A stretch of 48,154 nucleotides of DNA, from NCBI GenBank assembly GCA_964428795.1, contig CAYRZL010000008.1, forward strand, positions 1 to 48,154, given 5' to 3'. Of this stretch, positions 17,217-26,059 are shown piece by piece. Numbering within the stretch: the stretch's first letter is position 1; each line of letters begins with the position of its first letter. The position numbers and the translations under genes are program-made. The notes under the pieces were generated by a model. That model worked only from the letters and a program-made list of their open reading frames with translations. It ran no database searches and was not told the DNA's origin. The DNA comes from CAYRZL01 sp964428795 (GTDB lineage Bacteria > Bacillota > Clostridia > Lachnospirales > Lachnospiraceae).

Positions 17217-20200
17217 TTATGCATTTTCCTGTTCTTTACGCAAGTTTTTCTGCGCAGTGGACAGCATCAGCTTGATTCGGTTTAGCTGGTTTACCTCGCT
17301 GGCGCCCGGATCAAAGTCGATGGCTACGATATTGGAAAGAGGATACTGATGCCGCAGCTCTTTGATTACGCCTTTTCCGACGATATGGTTTGGCAGGCAG
17401 GCAAATGGCTGACAACATACGATATTGTTTGTTCCGCTGTGAATCAGCTCCAGCATCTCTCCGGTCAAAAACCATCCCTCACCGGTCTGGTTACCGTGGG
17501 ATACGATGGTGGAAGCATATTTTGCGGTGTCGTAAATGCTTGCCGGAGGATTAAAGTGTTTGCTCTTCTCAAACTCATCTCTGGCTGCGCCCCGCAGTTT
17601 TTCCAAAGCCCAGATACCAAGGTTGGATTTTAGCTTGGAGGATTTTTTCATACCAAGCTTATCTGCTTTAAAGTTATTGTTGTAGAAGCAGTAGAGGAAG
17701 AAGTCCAGCAGGTCGGGAACCACTGCCTCTGCGCCTTCATGTTCTAACAGGTCCGCCAGATAATTGTTTGCCATTGGGAGGAATTTTACAAGGATCTCAC
17801 CTACGATACCTACCTTTGGCTTTTTGATGTCCAGACGTTCAATGTTGTCAAAATCACGAATGATCTCCCGGCACATCTTTTTGTATTTTCTGTGGCTTAA
17901 CGTACCTTTTTCATTGATAAAATCAATGATGTTCTTTTTCCACTTTTCATGCATGTAATTGGTGGTGCCTTCCACCGCCTCATAAGGTCTGGTAGCGTAG
18001 ATACAGCGCATAAGTATATCTCCGAATACAAGAGCATAGAGCCCCCGCTGGATCAAAGGCCATGTAAATTTAAAGCCGGGGTTTTTTTCCAGGCTGCTCA
18101 GATTCAGGGAGATAACCGGAATCTGCGGATATCCCGCCTTTGCCAGAGCCCGGCGGATAAATCCGATATAGTTGGAAGCCCGGCAGCCACCGCCCGTCTG
18201 GGAAATGAGAACCGCCAGCTTATCTACGTTAAACTGATGCTTTGTGATGGCCTCCATGATCTGACCAACGACGATCAAAGAAGGGTAGCAGGCATCGTTG
18301 TTTACAAATTTCAGTCCGGTATCCACCGCAGCGCGGTTGTCATTTTCAAGAACGACCACATTATATCCTGCGGCGCGGAATGCCGGTTCTACCAGTTCAA
18401 AATGAATCGGTGACATCTGAGGCGCGATAATCGTATAATTTTCTCTCATTTCCTCGGTGAAGATAACACGTTCATGATTTGCCGGCTTAATTTCACGTTG
18501 TTTCGGATTCTTTTCCCGCACACGGATGGCTGAAAGCAAGGAGCGCACGCGGATACGGGCCGCTCCAAGATTGTTTACCTCATCAATCTTTAAGCAGGTA
18601 TAAATTTTGCCGGAGTTTGTCAGAATATCGCTGACCTCGTCTGTGGTAACCGCGTCCAGACCGCATCCAAAGGAGTTGAGCTGGATCAGATCCAGATTTT
18701 CCGTCGTTTTTACATAGTTTGCCGCTGCATACAGACGGGAGTGGTACATCCACTGATCCATGACGATGAGCGGACGCTCCACCTGACACAGATTTGAGAT
18801 GGAATCCTCTGTCAGTACGGCGATACCGTAGGAGTTTATCAGCTCAGGAATACCGTGATTGATCTCCGGATCAATATGGTAGGGACGGCCGGCAAGGACG
18901 ATACCGCGTTTTCCGGTCTCCTCCAGATATTTCAGGGTTTCTTCTCCCTTTTTATACATATCCCTACGCATGTTTTCAAGTTCTGCCCATGCCGCGTCCG
19001 CCGCGGCTTTTATCTCGCCTGCAGGAATAGAAAACTCTTTGCCGAATTCTTCCGTGAGCCGCCGGGTCAGAGTCTCCTTGTTTGCAAAGGACATAAACGG
19101 ATTCAGAAAACGCATTTTTCCGGAATTGATCTCGTCCACATTATTTTTAATATTTTCCGCATAGGAGGTAACGATCGGACAGTTGTAGTGATTGTTTGCC
19201 TCCGGAAATTCCTCACGCTCATAAGGAATGCACGGATAGAAGATAAAGTCTACATGTTTCTCAATGAGCCAGGCTATATGTCCGTGCACCAGCTTTGCCG
19301 GATAACACTCGGACTCGCTAGGGATTGATTCGATACCCATCTCGTAAATTTTGCGGGAGGATTCGGGGGAAAGCACCACACAAAAGCCCAGCTTTTTAAA
19401 AAACACCGCCCAGAAAGGATAGTTTTCATACATGTTTAAGACGCGGGGCAGTCCGACAGTGCCTCGCTTTGCCTCTGCCTCGGGCAGAGGTTCATAATCG
19501 AACAGTCTGTGCAGCTTATATTCAAACAGGTTTGGAATCTGCTCTTTGTTTTTTACGCCGCCGATACCTTTTTCGCAGCGGTTTCCGGTTATGTACTGAC
19601 GGTTGTCGGAAAACCTGTTGATGGTCAGCAGACAACTGTTGGTACATCCTTTGCACCTTGCCAGCTTTGTCTCGAAGGTCAGTGCATTGATCTCGCCGAT
19701 AGAAAGCATGGTGGATATATAGCCGGCTTCATGACGTTCTCTTGCAATAAGCGCAGCTCCGAAAGCGCCCATGATTCCGGCTATGTCCGGACGGATCGCC
19801 TGACAGCCGGAGATTTTCTCAAAGCTGCGCAGTACTGCGTCATTGTAGAAGGTACCGCCCTGTACCACGATGTTTTCACCCAGTTCCTTCGGGTCGGACA
19901 GTTTGATTACCTTAAATAAGGCATTTTTAATGACAGAGTAAGCCAGTCCGGCAGAAATATCCGCTACGGAAGCCCCTTCCTTTTGAGCCTGTTTTACCTT
20001 TGAATTCATAAATACGGTACATCTGGTACCCAGGTCTATCGGGTTCCGGGCAAAGAGAGCCTCTTTTGCAAAATCCTCTACGGAGTAATTCAGAGATTTT
20101 GCAAATGTCTCGATAAAGGAACCGCATCCTGAGGAGCATGCCTCGTTCAACTGTACGCTGTCCACGGTCTGGTTTTTGATCTTGATACATTTCATATCCT

Positions 20201-21476
20201 GACCGCCGATATCGAGAATACAATCTACATCCGGATTAAAAAATGCGGCGGCATAGTAGTGGGCAACGGTCTCTACCTCGCCCTCATCCAGCTTTAGGGC
20301 CGCCTTAATCAAAGCCTCGCCGTATCCGGTGGAGCAGGAATGTACGATATGGGCTTTTTCCGGCAGCAGTTCATAAATCTCCTTGATGGATTTGATGGAA
20401 GTCACCAGAGGGCTTCCGTTGTTGCTGCTGTAGAAGGAGTAGAGCAGTGTACCGTCCTCACCGACCAAAGCCACTTTTGTGGTGGTGGAGCCTGCGTCGA
20501 TACCCAGATAGCAGTTGCCTTCATAGGATGCAAGATCTCCTTTCACTACTTTATGACAGCTATGGCGTTCGGAAAATTCGTTGTATGCGTCTTTGTCCGC
20601 AAAGAGAGGCTCCATACGCTCTACCTCAAATTCCATATGTAGCTCGGATGTAAGTTTTCCGAGAATATCATCCAGCATAAACACCGCATCTTCTTTATAA
20701 TTTAATGCGGAGCCGATGGCTGCAAACAGATGGGAGTGCTCCGGTGCGATGATATGCTCATCGTCTAATTTCAGCGTGCGGATAAAGGTCTGCTTCAATT
20801 CGGATAAGAAATGAAGGGGACCGCCCAGGAATGCAACATGTCCGCGAATCGGTTTTCCGCAGGCAAGACCGCTGATGGTCTGATTTACCACTGCCTGGAA
20901 GATGGAGGCGGAGAGATCTTCTCTGGTTGCGCCTTCGTTGATCAACGGCTGGATATCTGTCTTTGCAAATACGCCGCATCGTGCTGCAATGGGGTAGATG
21001 GCTTTGTAATCCTTTGCATACTCATTCAGACCGGAAGCATCCGTCTGAAGCAGGGACGCCATCTGATCGATGAAAGAACCCGTACCGCCGGCACAGATAC
21101 CGTTCATACGCTGTTCCACGTTACCGCCCTCAAAATAAATGATTTTTGCATCCTCACCGCCCAGCTCAATGGCAACATCTGTCTGCGGTGCATAATCCTG
21201 TAATGCAGTAGATACGGAAATAACCTCCTGCACGAATGGAATGCCGAGATGCTTTGCCAGTGTCAGACCGCCGGAACCGGTGATCATAGGGGAGAGCTGC
21301 AGGTTGCCCAGCTTATCCTTTGCCTTGGAAAGCAGGTCAGACAGGGTCTCTCTGATATTTGCAAAATGTCTTTCGTAATCAGAAAAAAGCAAGTTGTTTT
21401 CCTGATCCAGAATGGCAATTTTAACTGTGGTAGAACCAATGTCAATACCAAGCTTGTTTAAATTTGGTTTGTTCAT
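17217..21476 (-). CDS. Acyl-CoA dehydratase activase / 2-hydroxyacyl-CoA dehydratase fusion protein
   Basis: This 1419 aa protein belongs to the large activase-related family of anaerobic Firmicutes. The N-terminal third holds two BadF/BcrA-type ATPase units, each starting with a phosphate loop (GIDIGSTTVKIAIL near residue 10; GIDAGSTTTKVALV near residue 325) and each with a Cys-Gly cluster-binding loop (CAGGTGSF; CSSGCGSF). A cysteine-rich segment (ARCKGCTNSC) and a DUF2229-like region follow, then a region related to 2-hydroxyacyl-CoA dehydratase subunits. Activases use ATP and an Fe-S cluster to inject an electron into the dehydratase. The substrate of the fused form is not known. No dehydratase subunits or CoA transferase genes lie nearby. 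The start has AAGGTGA upstream. Confidence 0.9.
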   Translation of the reverse strand: MNKPNLNKLGIDIGSTTVKIAILDQENNLLFSDYERHFANIRETLSDLLSKAKDKLGNLQLSPMITGSGGLTLAKHLGIPFVQEVISVSTALQDYAPQTDVAIELGGEDAKIIYFEGGNVEQRMNGICAGGTGSFIDQMASLLQTDASGLNEYAKDYKAIYPIAARCGVFAKTDIQPLINEGATREDLSASIFQAVVNQTISGLACGKPIRGHVAFLGGPLHFLSELKQTFIRTLKLDDEHIIAPEHSHLFAAIGSALNYKEDAVFMLDDILGKLTSELHMEFEVERMEPLFADKDAYNEFSERHSCHKVVKGDLASYEGNCYLGIDAGSTTTKVALVGEDGTLLYSFYSSNNGSPLVTSIKSIKEIYELLPEKAHIVHSCSTGYGEALIKAALKLDEGEVETVAHYYAAAFFNPDVDCILDIGGQDMKCIKIKNQTVDSVQLNEACSSGCGSFIETFAKSLNYSVEDFAKEALFARNPIDLGTRCTVFMNSKVKQAQKEGASVADISAGLAYSVIKNALFKVIKLSDPKELGENIVVQGGTFYNDAVLRSFEKISGCQAIRPDIAGIMGAFGAALIARERHEAGYISTMLSIGEINALTFETKLARCKGCTNSCLLTINRFSDNRQYITGNRCEKGIGGVKNKEQIPNLFEYKLHRLFDYEPLPEAEAKRGTVGLPRVLNMYENYPFWAVFFKKLGFCVVLSPESSRKIYEMGIESIPSESECYPAKLVHGHIAWLIEKHVDFIFYPCIPYEREEFPEANNHYNCPIVTSYAENIKNNVDEINSGKMRFLNPFMSFANKETLTRRLTEEFGKEFSIPAGEIKAAADAAWAELENMRRDMYKKGEETLKYLEETGKRGIVLAGRPYHIDPEINHGIPELINSYGIAVLTEDSISNLCQVERPLIVMDQWMYHSRLYAAANYVKTTENLDLIQLNSFGCGLDAVTTDEVSDILTNSGKIYTCLKIDEVNNLGAARIRVRSLLSAIRVREKNPKQREIKPANHERVIFTEEMRENYTIIAPQMSPIHFELVEPAFRAAGYNVVVLENDNRAAVDTGLKFVNNDACYPSLIVVGQIMEAITKHQFNVDKLAVLISQTGGGCRASNYIGFIRRALAKAGYPQIPVISLNLSSLEKNPGFKFTWPLIQRGLYALVFGDILMRCIYATRPYEAVEGTTNYMHEKWKKNIIDFINEKGTLSHRKYKKMCREIIRDFDNIERLDIKKPKVGIVGEILVKFLPMANNYLADLLEHEGAEAVVPDLLDFFLYCFYNNNFKADKLGMKKSSKLKSNLGIWALEKLRGAARDEFEKSKHFNPPASIYDTAKYASTIVSHGNQTGEGWFLTGEMLELIHSGTNNIVCCQPFACLPNHIVGKGVIKELRHQYPLSNIVAIDFDPGASEVNQLNRIKLMLSTAQKNLRKEQENA

Positions 21477-21634
21477 ACTATCACCTTATTTTTAAAAATT
21501 TAAAGTATTTGCTGCTGCGGATGAATTTGAAAATTCATCATTCAACGATTATACGACAGAAACTGACAAATGACAAGGTAAATCCAAACGGTTTTCTGCA
21601 TATAATATATGGAAAAAAGCAACGAGGTACCGTT

Positions 21635-21820
21635 ATGCTGTCATGTATGGGAATGATTCATGTCATTAAGCAGGGGGATACTCTTTACAACCTGTCCAGA
21701 CAATACCATGTGAGTGTGTCTGAACTAATGTATGCCAATCCCTATGCAAATATTTATAATTTGCAGATAGGAGATGAGCTGTGCATTCCGGTAGGTCAGG
21801 CGAAAAAACTTTCAGAATAG
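21635..21820 (+). CDS. Minimal LysM-domain protein
   Basis: The 61 aa product is almost only a LysM domain (IHVIKQGDTLYNLSRQYHVS, ending in IGDELCIPVG), a fold that binds N-acetylglucosamine polymers. No signal peptide precedes it. The first residues (MLSCMGM) lead straight into the domain, so the protein is expected in the cytosol unless exported another way. ATG 21635 follows an AACGAGG sequence. The longer frame from 21464 has no SD. The gene is divergent from the dehydratase/activase gene. I infer no specific role. Confidence 0.75.
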   Translation: MLSCMGMIHVIKQGDTLYNLSRQYHVSVSELMYANPYANIYNLQIGDELCIPVGQAKKLSE

Positions 21821-21833
21821 GTCACCGCTTTCG

Positions 21834-21862
21834 TTGACAAACCACAGGAAAAAAACTATAAT
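21834..21862 (+). promoter_or_regulatory. Consensus promoter for the rhomboid-like/glnS/mocR operon
   Basis: TTGACA and TATAAT, both perfect, are separated by 17 bases. The next start codon is the rhomboid-like gene at 21917. Confidence 0.88.
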
Positions 21863-21916
21863 ATGAGCACTTAACGAGGTATTTTCGAGGTTTTTAAGTT
21901 TTGTTGAGGTGTTTGT

Positions 21917-22759
21917 ATGAAATTTTTAAATAAACTGGAGCGAAAATTTGGAAGATATGCGATACCAAATCTGACATTGTATTTGATCATCGGGTATGCG
22001 GTCGGATATGCCATTTCATTTGTAAATCCGAATTTACTGGCATGGCTGACCTTAGATCCGATCTTTATATTTAAGGCGGGGCAGATTTGGCGGCTGATTT
22101 CCTGGGTTTTGATCCCGCCCTCCGACAGTATTATATTTGCAGTGATCATGATGCTTTTATATTATAATCTCGGCTCGGCGTTGGAGAGGACCTGGGGAAT
22201 CTTCCGATATAATGTATATATTTTCGGCGGAATCATTTTTACGATCCTTGGTTCCTTTGTGCTTTATGCCGCCACGGGAACGTTCCTGGGCGGTACATTC
22301 AGCACATATTATATCAATCTGTCCATTTTCCTTGCATTTGCAACCTGCTACCCGGATGTGGAGGTACGTCTGTATTTCCTGATCCCCATCAAGATGAAAT
22401 GGATGGCGCTGGTGTATGCGGCTCTGGCGGTTTACAGTGCAGTGAAATACGGATGGGTCAGCAGAGTTGCTATCATCGCATCTTTGCTTAATTTTATTAT
22501 TTTCTTCCTTGCCACAAGAAATTATAAGACGTATTCGCCGAAGCAGAAGAGACGCAGGCAGGCGTTCCGACAAGCGGCATCGGCAGGAGGTTCGGGATAC
22601 AAAAACACCGTCACGGGTGTAATTACAAAGCATAAATGTGCGATTTGCGGAAGAACTGAGTTGGATGATCCAAATCTGGAGTTCCGTTTCTGCTCAAAGT
22701 GTGCAGGCAATTATGAGTATTGTCAGGATCATCTGTTCACACATGAGCATCGAAAATAA
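21917..22759 (+). CDS. Rhomboid-like membrane protein with C-terminal zinc ribbon
   Basis: This 280 aa protein has about six membrane segments in the first 205 residues, with features of the rhomboid superfamily: a GQIWRLISWVLIPP loop (the WR motif) and LYYNLGSALERTWG. The catalytic GxSG serine and the last-helix His of active rhomboid proteases are not visible, so it is probably a pseudoprotease. The tail (about 235-280) has CAICG, FCSKC, YCQDH and a final HEH, a likely zinc-binding ribbon in the cytosol. It is first in an apparent operon with glnS 26 bases downstream. The function is unknown. Confidence 0.7.
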   Translation: MKFLNKLERKFGRYAIPNLTLYLIIGYAVGYAISFVNPNLLAWLTLDPIFIFKAGQIWRLISWVLIPPSDSIIFAVIMMLLYYNLGSALERTWGIFRYNVYIFGGIIFTILGSFVLYAATGTFLGGTFSTYYINLSIFLAFATCYPDVEVRLYFLIPIKMKWMALVYAALAVYSAVKYGWVSRVAIIASLLNFIIFFLATRNYKTYSPKQKRRRQAFRQAASAGGSGYKNTVTGVITKHKCAICGRTELDDPNLEFRFCSKCAGNYEYCQDHLFTHEHRK

Positions 22760-22785
22760 ATGGAAATTCAAAGGAGAAGAGTGAG

Positions 22786-24453
22786 ATGGAAAATGAAATT
22801 GTTTCAAAGAATTTTATAGAGCAGGAGATTGACAAAGATCTGGCGGAGGGTGTATATGACACTGTCTGTACCAGATTTCCGCCGGAGCCAAACGGTTATC
22901 TTCACATCGGACATGCCAAATCCATATTGCTGAACTATGGACTGGCATGTAAATATAACGGAAAGTTTAACATGCGTTTTGATGATACGAATCCAACAAA
23001 AGAGAAGGTGGAGTTTGTAGAGTCCATCAAAAAAGATATTCTGTGGCTGGGTGCGGACTGGGAGGACAGGCTGTTTTTCGCCTCCGATTACTTTCCGCAG
23101 ATGTATGAGGCTGCCATTAAGCTGATCAAAAAGGGAAAGGCATATGTGTGTGATCTGACACCGGAAGAGATCAGAGAGTATCGCGGTACCTTGACAGAGC
23201 CTGGTAAGGAAAGCCCGTACCGTGATCGCGGCGTGGAGGAAAATCTGGAGCTGTTTGAGAATATGAAAAACGGAGTCTACAAAGACGGGGAGAAGGTGCT
23301 GCGTGCAAAGATCGATATGAGTTCGCCGAATATCAATATGAGAGATCCGATCATTTATCGCGTGGCTCATATGCATCATCATAATACGGGAGATGACTGG
23401 TGCATTTATCCCATGTACGATTTTGCGCATCCTATCGAGGATGCGATTGAGGGAATTACCCATTCTATCTGTACACTGGAGTTTGAAGATCACAGACCTC
23501 TTTATGACTGGGTAGTAAGGGAACTCGAGTACCCCCGTCCGCCGAGACAGATTGAGTTTGCAAAGCTGTATCTCACAAATGTGGTTACCGGAAAGCGGTA
23601 TATTAAAAAGCTGGTGGAGGAAGGCATCGTGGACGGATGGGATGATCCCCGCCTGGTATCCATCGCCGCGCTTAGAAGAAGAGGTTTTACACCGGAATCC
23701 ATTAAAATGTTTGTGGATCTGTGCGGCGTATCAAAGAGCAACAGTTCCGTGGATTATGCAATGCTGGAGTATTGTATCCGTGAGGATCTGAAATTAAAGA
23801 AATCCAGAGTCATGGCAATTTTAGATCCGATCAAACTGGTGATCGATAATTATCCGGAGGATACAACGGAGGAGCTTTCCGTGGATAATAACCTGGAAAA
23901 TCCGGAGCTTGGAACGAGAATCGTACCGTTTTCCAGGGAACTGTATATTGAGCGGGAAGATTTCATGGAAGAACCTCCGAAAAAATACCGTCGTCTCTAT
24001 CCGGGAAATGAAGTGCGCCTGATGAATGCATATTTTGTGACCTGTACCGGATTTGAGAAGGATGAAAACGGAAATGTGACCGTACATTGTACCTATGATC
24101 CTCAGTCCAGAGGAGGAAACAGCCCGGATGGAAGAAAGGTGAGAGGAACCATTCACTGGGTCAGCGTACCTCATGCAATGAAGGCACAGATTCGTCTGTA
24201 TGAGAATATTGTGGATGAGGAAAAAGGCGTATACAATGAGGACGGAAGTCTGAATCTGAATCCAAATTCCCTGACTGTTTTGGAAAATTGCTATGTGGAA
24301 CAGTCATTGAAAAATGCAAAAGCATATGACAGCTTCCAGTTTGTAAGACAGGGTTTTTTCTGTGTGGATGCAAAAGATTCCACACAGGAGTATCCTGTAT
24401 TTAATCGTATCGTATCGCTGAAAAGCTCTTATAAGCTTCCGAAAACAGAGTAG
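22786..24453 (+). CDS. glnS: Glutaminyl-tRNA synthetase
   Basis: The enzyme charges tRNA-Gln with glutamine. At 555 aa it has the usual length. The class I HIGH signature is clear (PPEPNGYLHIGHAKS, about residues 33-47). The second active-site loop, usually VMSKR in GlnRS, reads VVTGKRYIKKLV here, so the Met-Ser pair is changed while the Lys-Arg pair is kept. The C-terminal anticodon-binding beta barrels are present (ending VFNRIVSLKSSYKL). The SD AAAGGAGA supports ATG 22786. The mocR start codon follows the stop codon directly. A GlnRS implies direct Gln charging in this organism, whether or not GatCAB is also present. Confidence 0.95.
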   Translation: MENEIVSKNFIEQEIDKDLAEGVYDTVCTRFPPEPNGYLHIGHAKSILLNYGLACKYNGKFNMRFDDTNPTKEKVEFVESIKKDILWLGADWEDRLFFASDYFPQMYEAAIKLIKKGKAYVCDLTPEEIREYRGTLTEPGKESPYRDRGVEENLELFENMKNGVYKDGEKVLRAKIDMSSPNINMRDPIIYRVAHMHHHNTGDDWCIYPMYDFAHPIEDAIEGITHSICTLEFEDHRPLYDWVVRELEYPRPPRQIEFAKLYLTNVVTGKRYIKKLVEEGIVDGWDDPRLVSIAALRRRGFTPESIKMFVDLCGVSKSNSSVDYAMLEYCIREDLKLKKSRVMAILDPIKLVIDNYPEDTTEELSVDNNLENPELGTRIVPFSRELYIEREDFMEEPPKKYRRLYPGNEVRLMNAYFVTCTGFEKDENGNVTVHCTYDPQSRGGNSPDGRKVRGTIHWVSVPHAMKAQIRLYENIVDEEKGVYNEDGSLNLNPNSLTVLENCYVEQSLKNAKAYDSFQFVRQGFFCVDAKDSTQEYPVFNRIVSLKSSYKLPKTE

Positions 24454-25902
24454 ATGAAAGAACTTGCTATTGATCTCCATACCGGAGAGGGAAAAACTTT
24501 ATATGAACAGATTTACGGGCATATCAGACAGGATATTGTATCCGGGAAATTTTCCTGCGGAGAGAAACTGCCTTCTACAAGGTTCCTTGCAGATTATCTC
24601 CAGGTCAGCAGAAGCACGGTGGATATGGCATATGGACAGCTTTTATCTGAGGGGTATATTGAATCCAGACCATACCGGGGATACTATGTGTGTGATGTGA
24701 GCGAGTGGTATCTTGCGGGCCCCCATGAGGGAAAAGAGATATGTTTCGATCAGGGAGAAAAAGAGGAAAATGAAACCGACGAGGAGTCTGTTTGGACATA
24801 CGATTTTTCACCAAATGGTCTGTGTCTGGATATGTTTTCCTTTGGCGTGTGGGCGAAGATTCAGAAAAATATTATATTGGATTATGGGGACAGGCTGTTT
24901 CAGTCCGGTGAAAATATCGGGGACAGGAATCTGAGACAGGAGATATCTGCGTATCTTTATCGTGCCAGAGGCGTAAACTGCCGCCCGGATCAGATCGTGT
25001 TGGGAGCGGGAATTGAATACCTCCTGATGCTGTTGGCACAGGTTTTGGGCATGGAGCATGTGATAGCCATGGAAAGCCCTACTTATCTTCAGGCATACCA
25101 CACATTTTGCAATCTTGGGTTTCCGGTGGAGGCGGTTGCCATGGATGGCGAAGGTATGCGTGTGGATCTTCTGAGACGGACAGATGCATCCGTTGCGTAT
25201 GTGATGCCTTCCCACCAGTTTCCGATGGGAACCGTTATGCCTATGAAACGCAGAATGCAGTTGTTAAAATGGGCGAAGGAAAAAGAGGGCAGATATATTA
25301 TTGAGGATGATTATGACAGTGAGTTCCGGTTTAAGGGAAAACCGATTCCGTCTTTGCAGGGCAGTGACCGGGATGAAAAAGTTATTTATCTTGGTACGTT
25401 TTCAAAAAGTATTGCACCCGGTATCCGGGCCGCATACATGGTTTTGCCGGATCATCTGATGGACAAATACAGAGAGGTGTGCGGGTTTTATTCCTGCAGC
25501 GTACCAAGGATCATGCAGGCGACGCTCTGTCAGTTTATGGTGGAAGGATATTTTGAGAGACATTTGAATAAAATGCGCGGAATATACAGAGGACGTCATG
25601 ATCTGGTGTTGAATGAACTGAAAAAATATGACTGGTCTCTTCGGGTTTGGGGAGAGCATTCCGGGCTGCATCTTCTTGTGGAGATTGATTCTGAGGAGAC
25701 GGAAGATATTCTTTGCGGCAGGGCAAAGGAACGGGGGATTTTCATCCAGGGACTTTCATCATATGATATCCAGGGAGTCTGCCATTTTACCCATCCGATT
25801 CTGGCGTTGGGCTATGGGAATCTGGAGGATGGAAAGCTGACAGAGGCTATTAAAGAGCTTGATCGAATCATTGCTTTTCATAAATGTGACTCGATACGAT
25901 AA
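24454..25902 (+). CDS. MocR-type GntR/aminotransferase transcription regulator
   Basis: This 482 aa protein has an N-terminal GntR winged helix (LYEQIYGHIRQDIVSGKF, then LPSTRFLADYLQVSRSTVDMAY, about residues 12-80) and a fold-type I aminotransferase-like domain. The PLP lysine lies in GTFSKSIAPGIRAAY (about residue 315). The family includes PdxR (vitamin B6 genes), GabR and TauR, which sense PLP or an amine bound to it. Target and ligand cannot be read here and no B6 or GABA genes are near. ATG directly follows the glnS TAG with no spacer, so it depends on coupling to glnS translation or on an SD inside the glnS end. Confidence 0.9.
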   Translation: MKELAIDLHTGEGKTLYEQIYGHIRQDIVSGKFSCGEKLPSTRFLADYLQVSRSTVDMAYGQLLSEGYIESRPYRGYYVCDVSEWYLAGPHEGKEICFDQGEKEENETDEESVWTYDFSPNGLCLDMFSFGVWAKIQKNIILDYGDRLFQSGENIGDRNLRQEISAYLYRARGVNCRPDQIVLGAGIEYLLMLLAQVLGMEHVIAMESPTYLQAYHTFCNLGFPVEAVAMDGEGMRVDLLRRTDASVAYVMPSHQFPMGTVMPMKRRMQLLKWAKEKEGRYIIEDDYDSEFRFKGKPIPSLQGSDRDEKVIYLGTFSKSIAPGIRAAYMVLPDHLMDKYREVCGFYSCSVPRIMQATLCQFMVEGYFERHLNKMRGIYRGRHDLVLNELKKYDWSLRVWGEHSGLHLLVEIDSEETEDILCGRAKERGIFIQGLSSYDIQGVCHFTHPILALGYGNLEDGKLTEAIKELDRIIAFHKCDSIR

Positions 25903-26059
25903 TGAATATGATCAGGCGTAATAATAAATGTTATGAATTTTAATATATTTGTATCTCTTTTGTAATTATTATCATCTATAATAAAAATGTTATTATTGTT
26001 TAACGTGCTTTTGATCCGATTGCAGGTCATATTCAACGACTAAAGATGAGGCATCATAA

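Noticed and set aside
21578..21606. Promoter for the LysM gene at TATAAT 21601-21606
   Set aside because: The -10 is good but no acceptable -35 lies at the right distance, so I did not list it.
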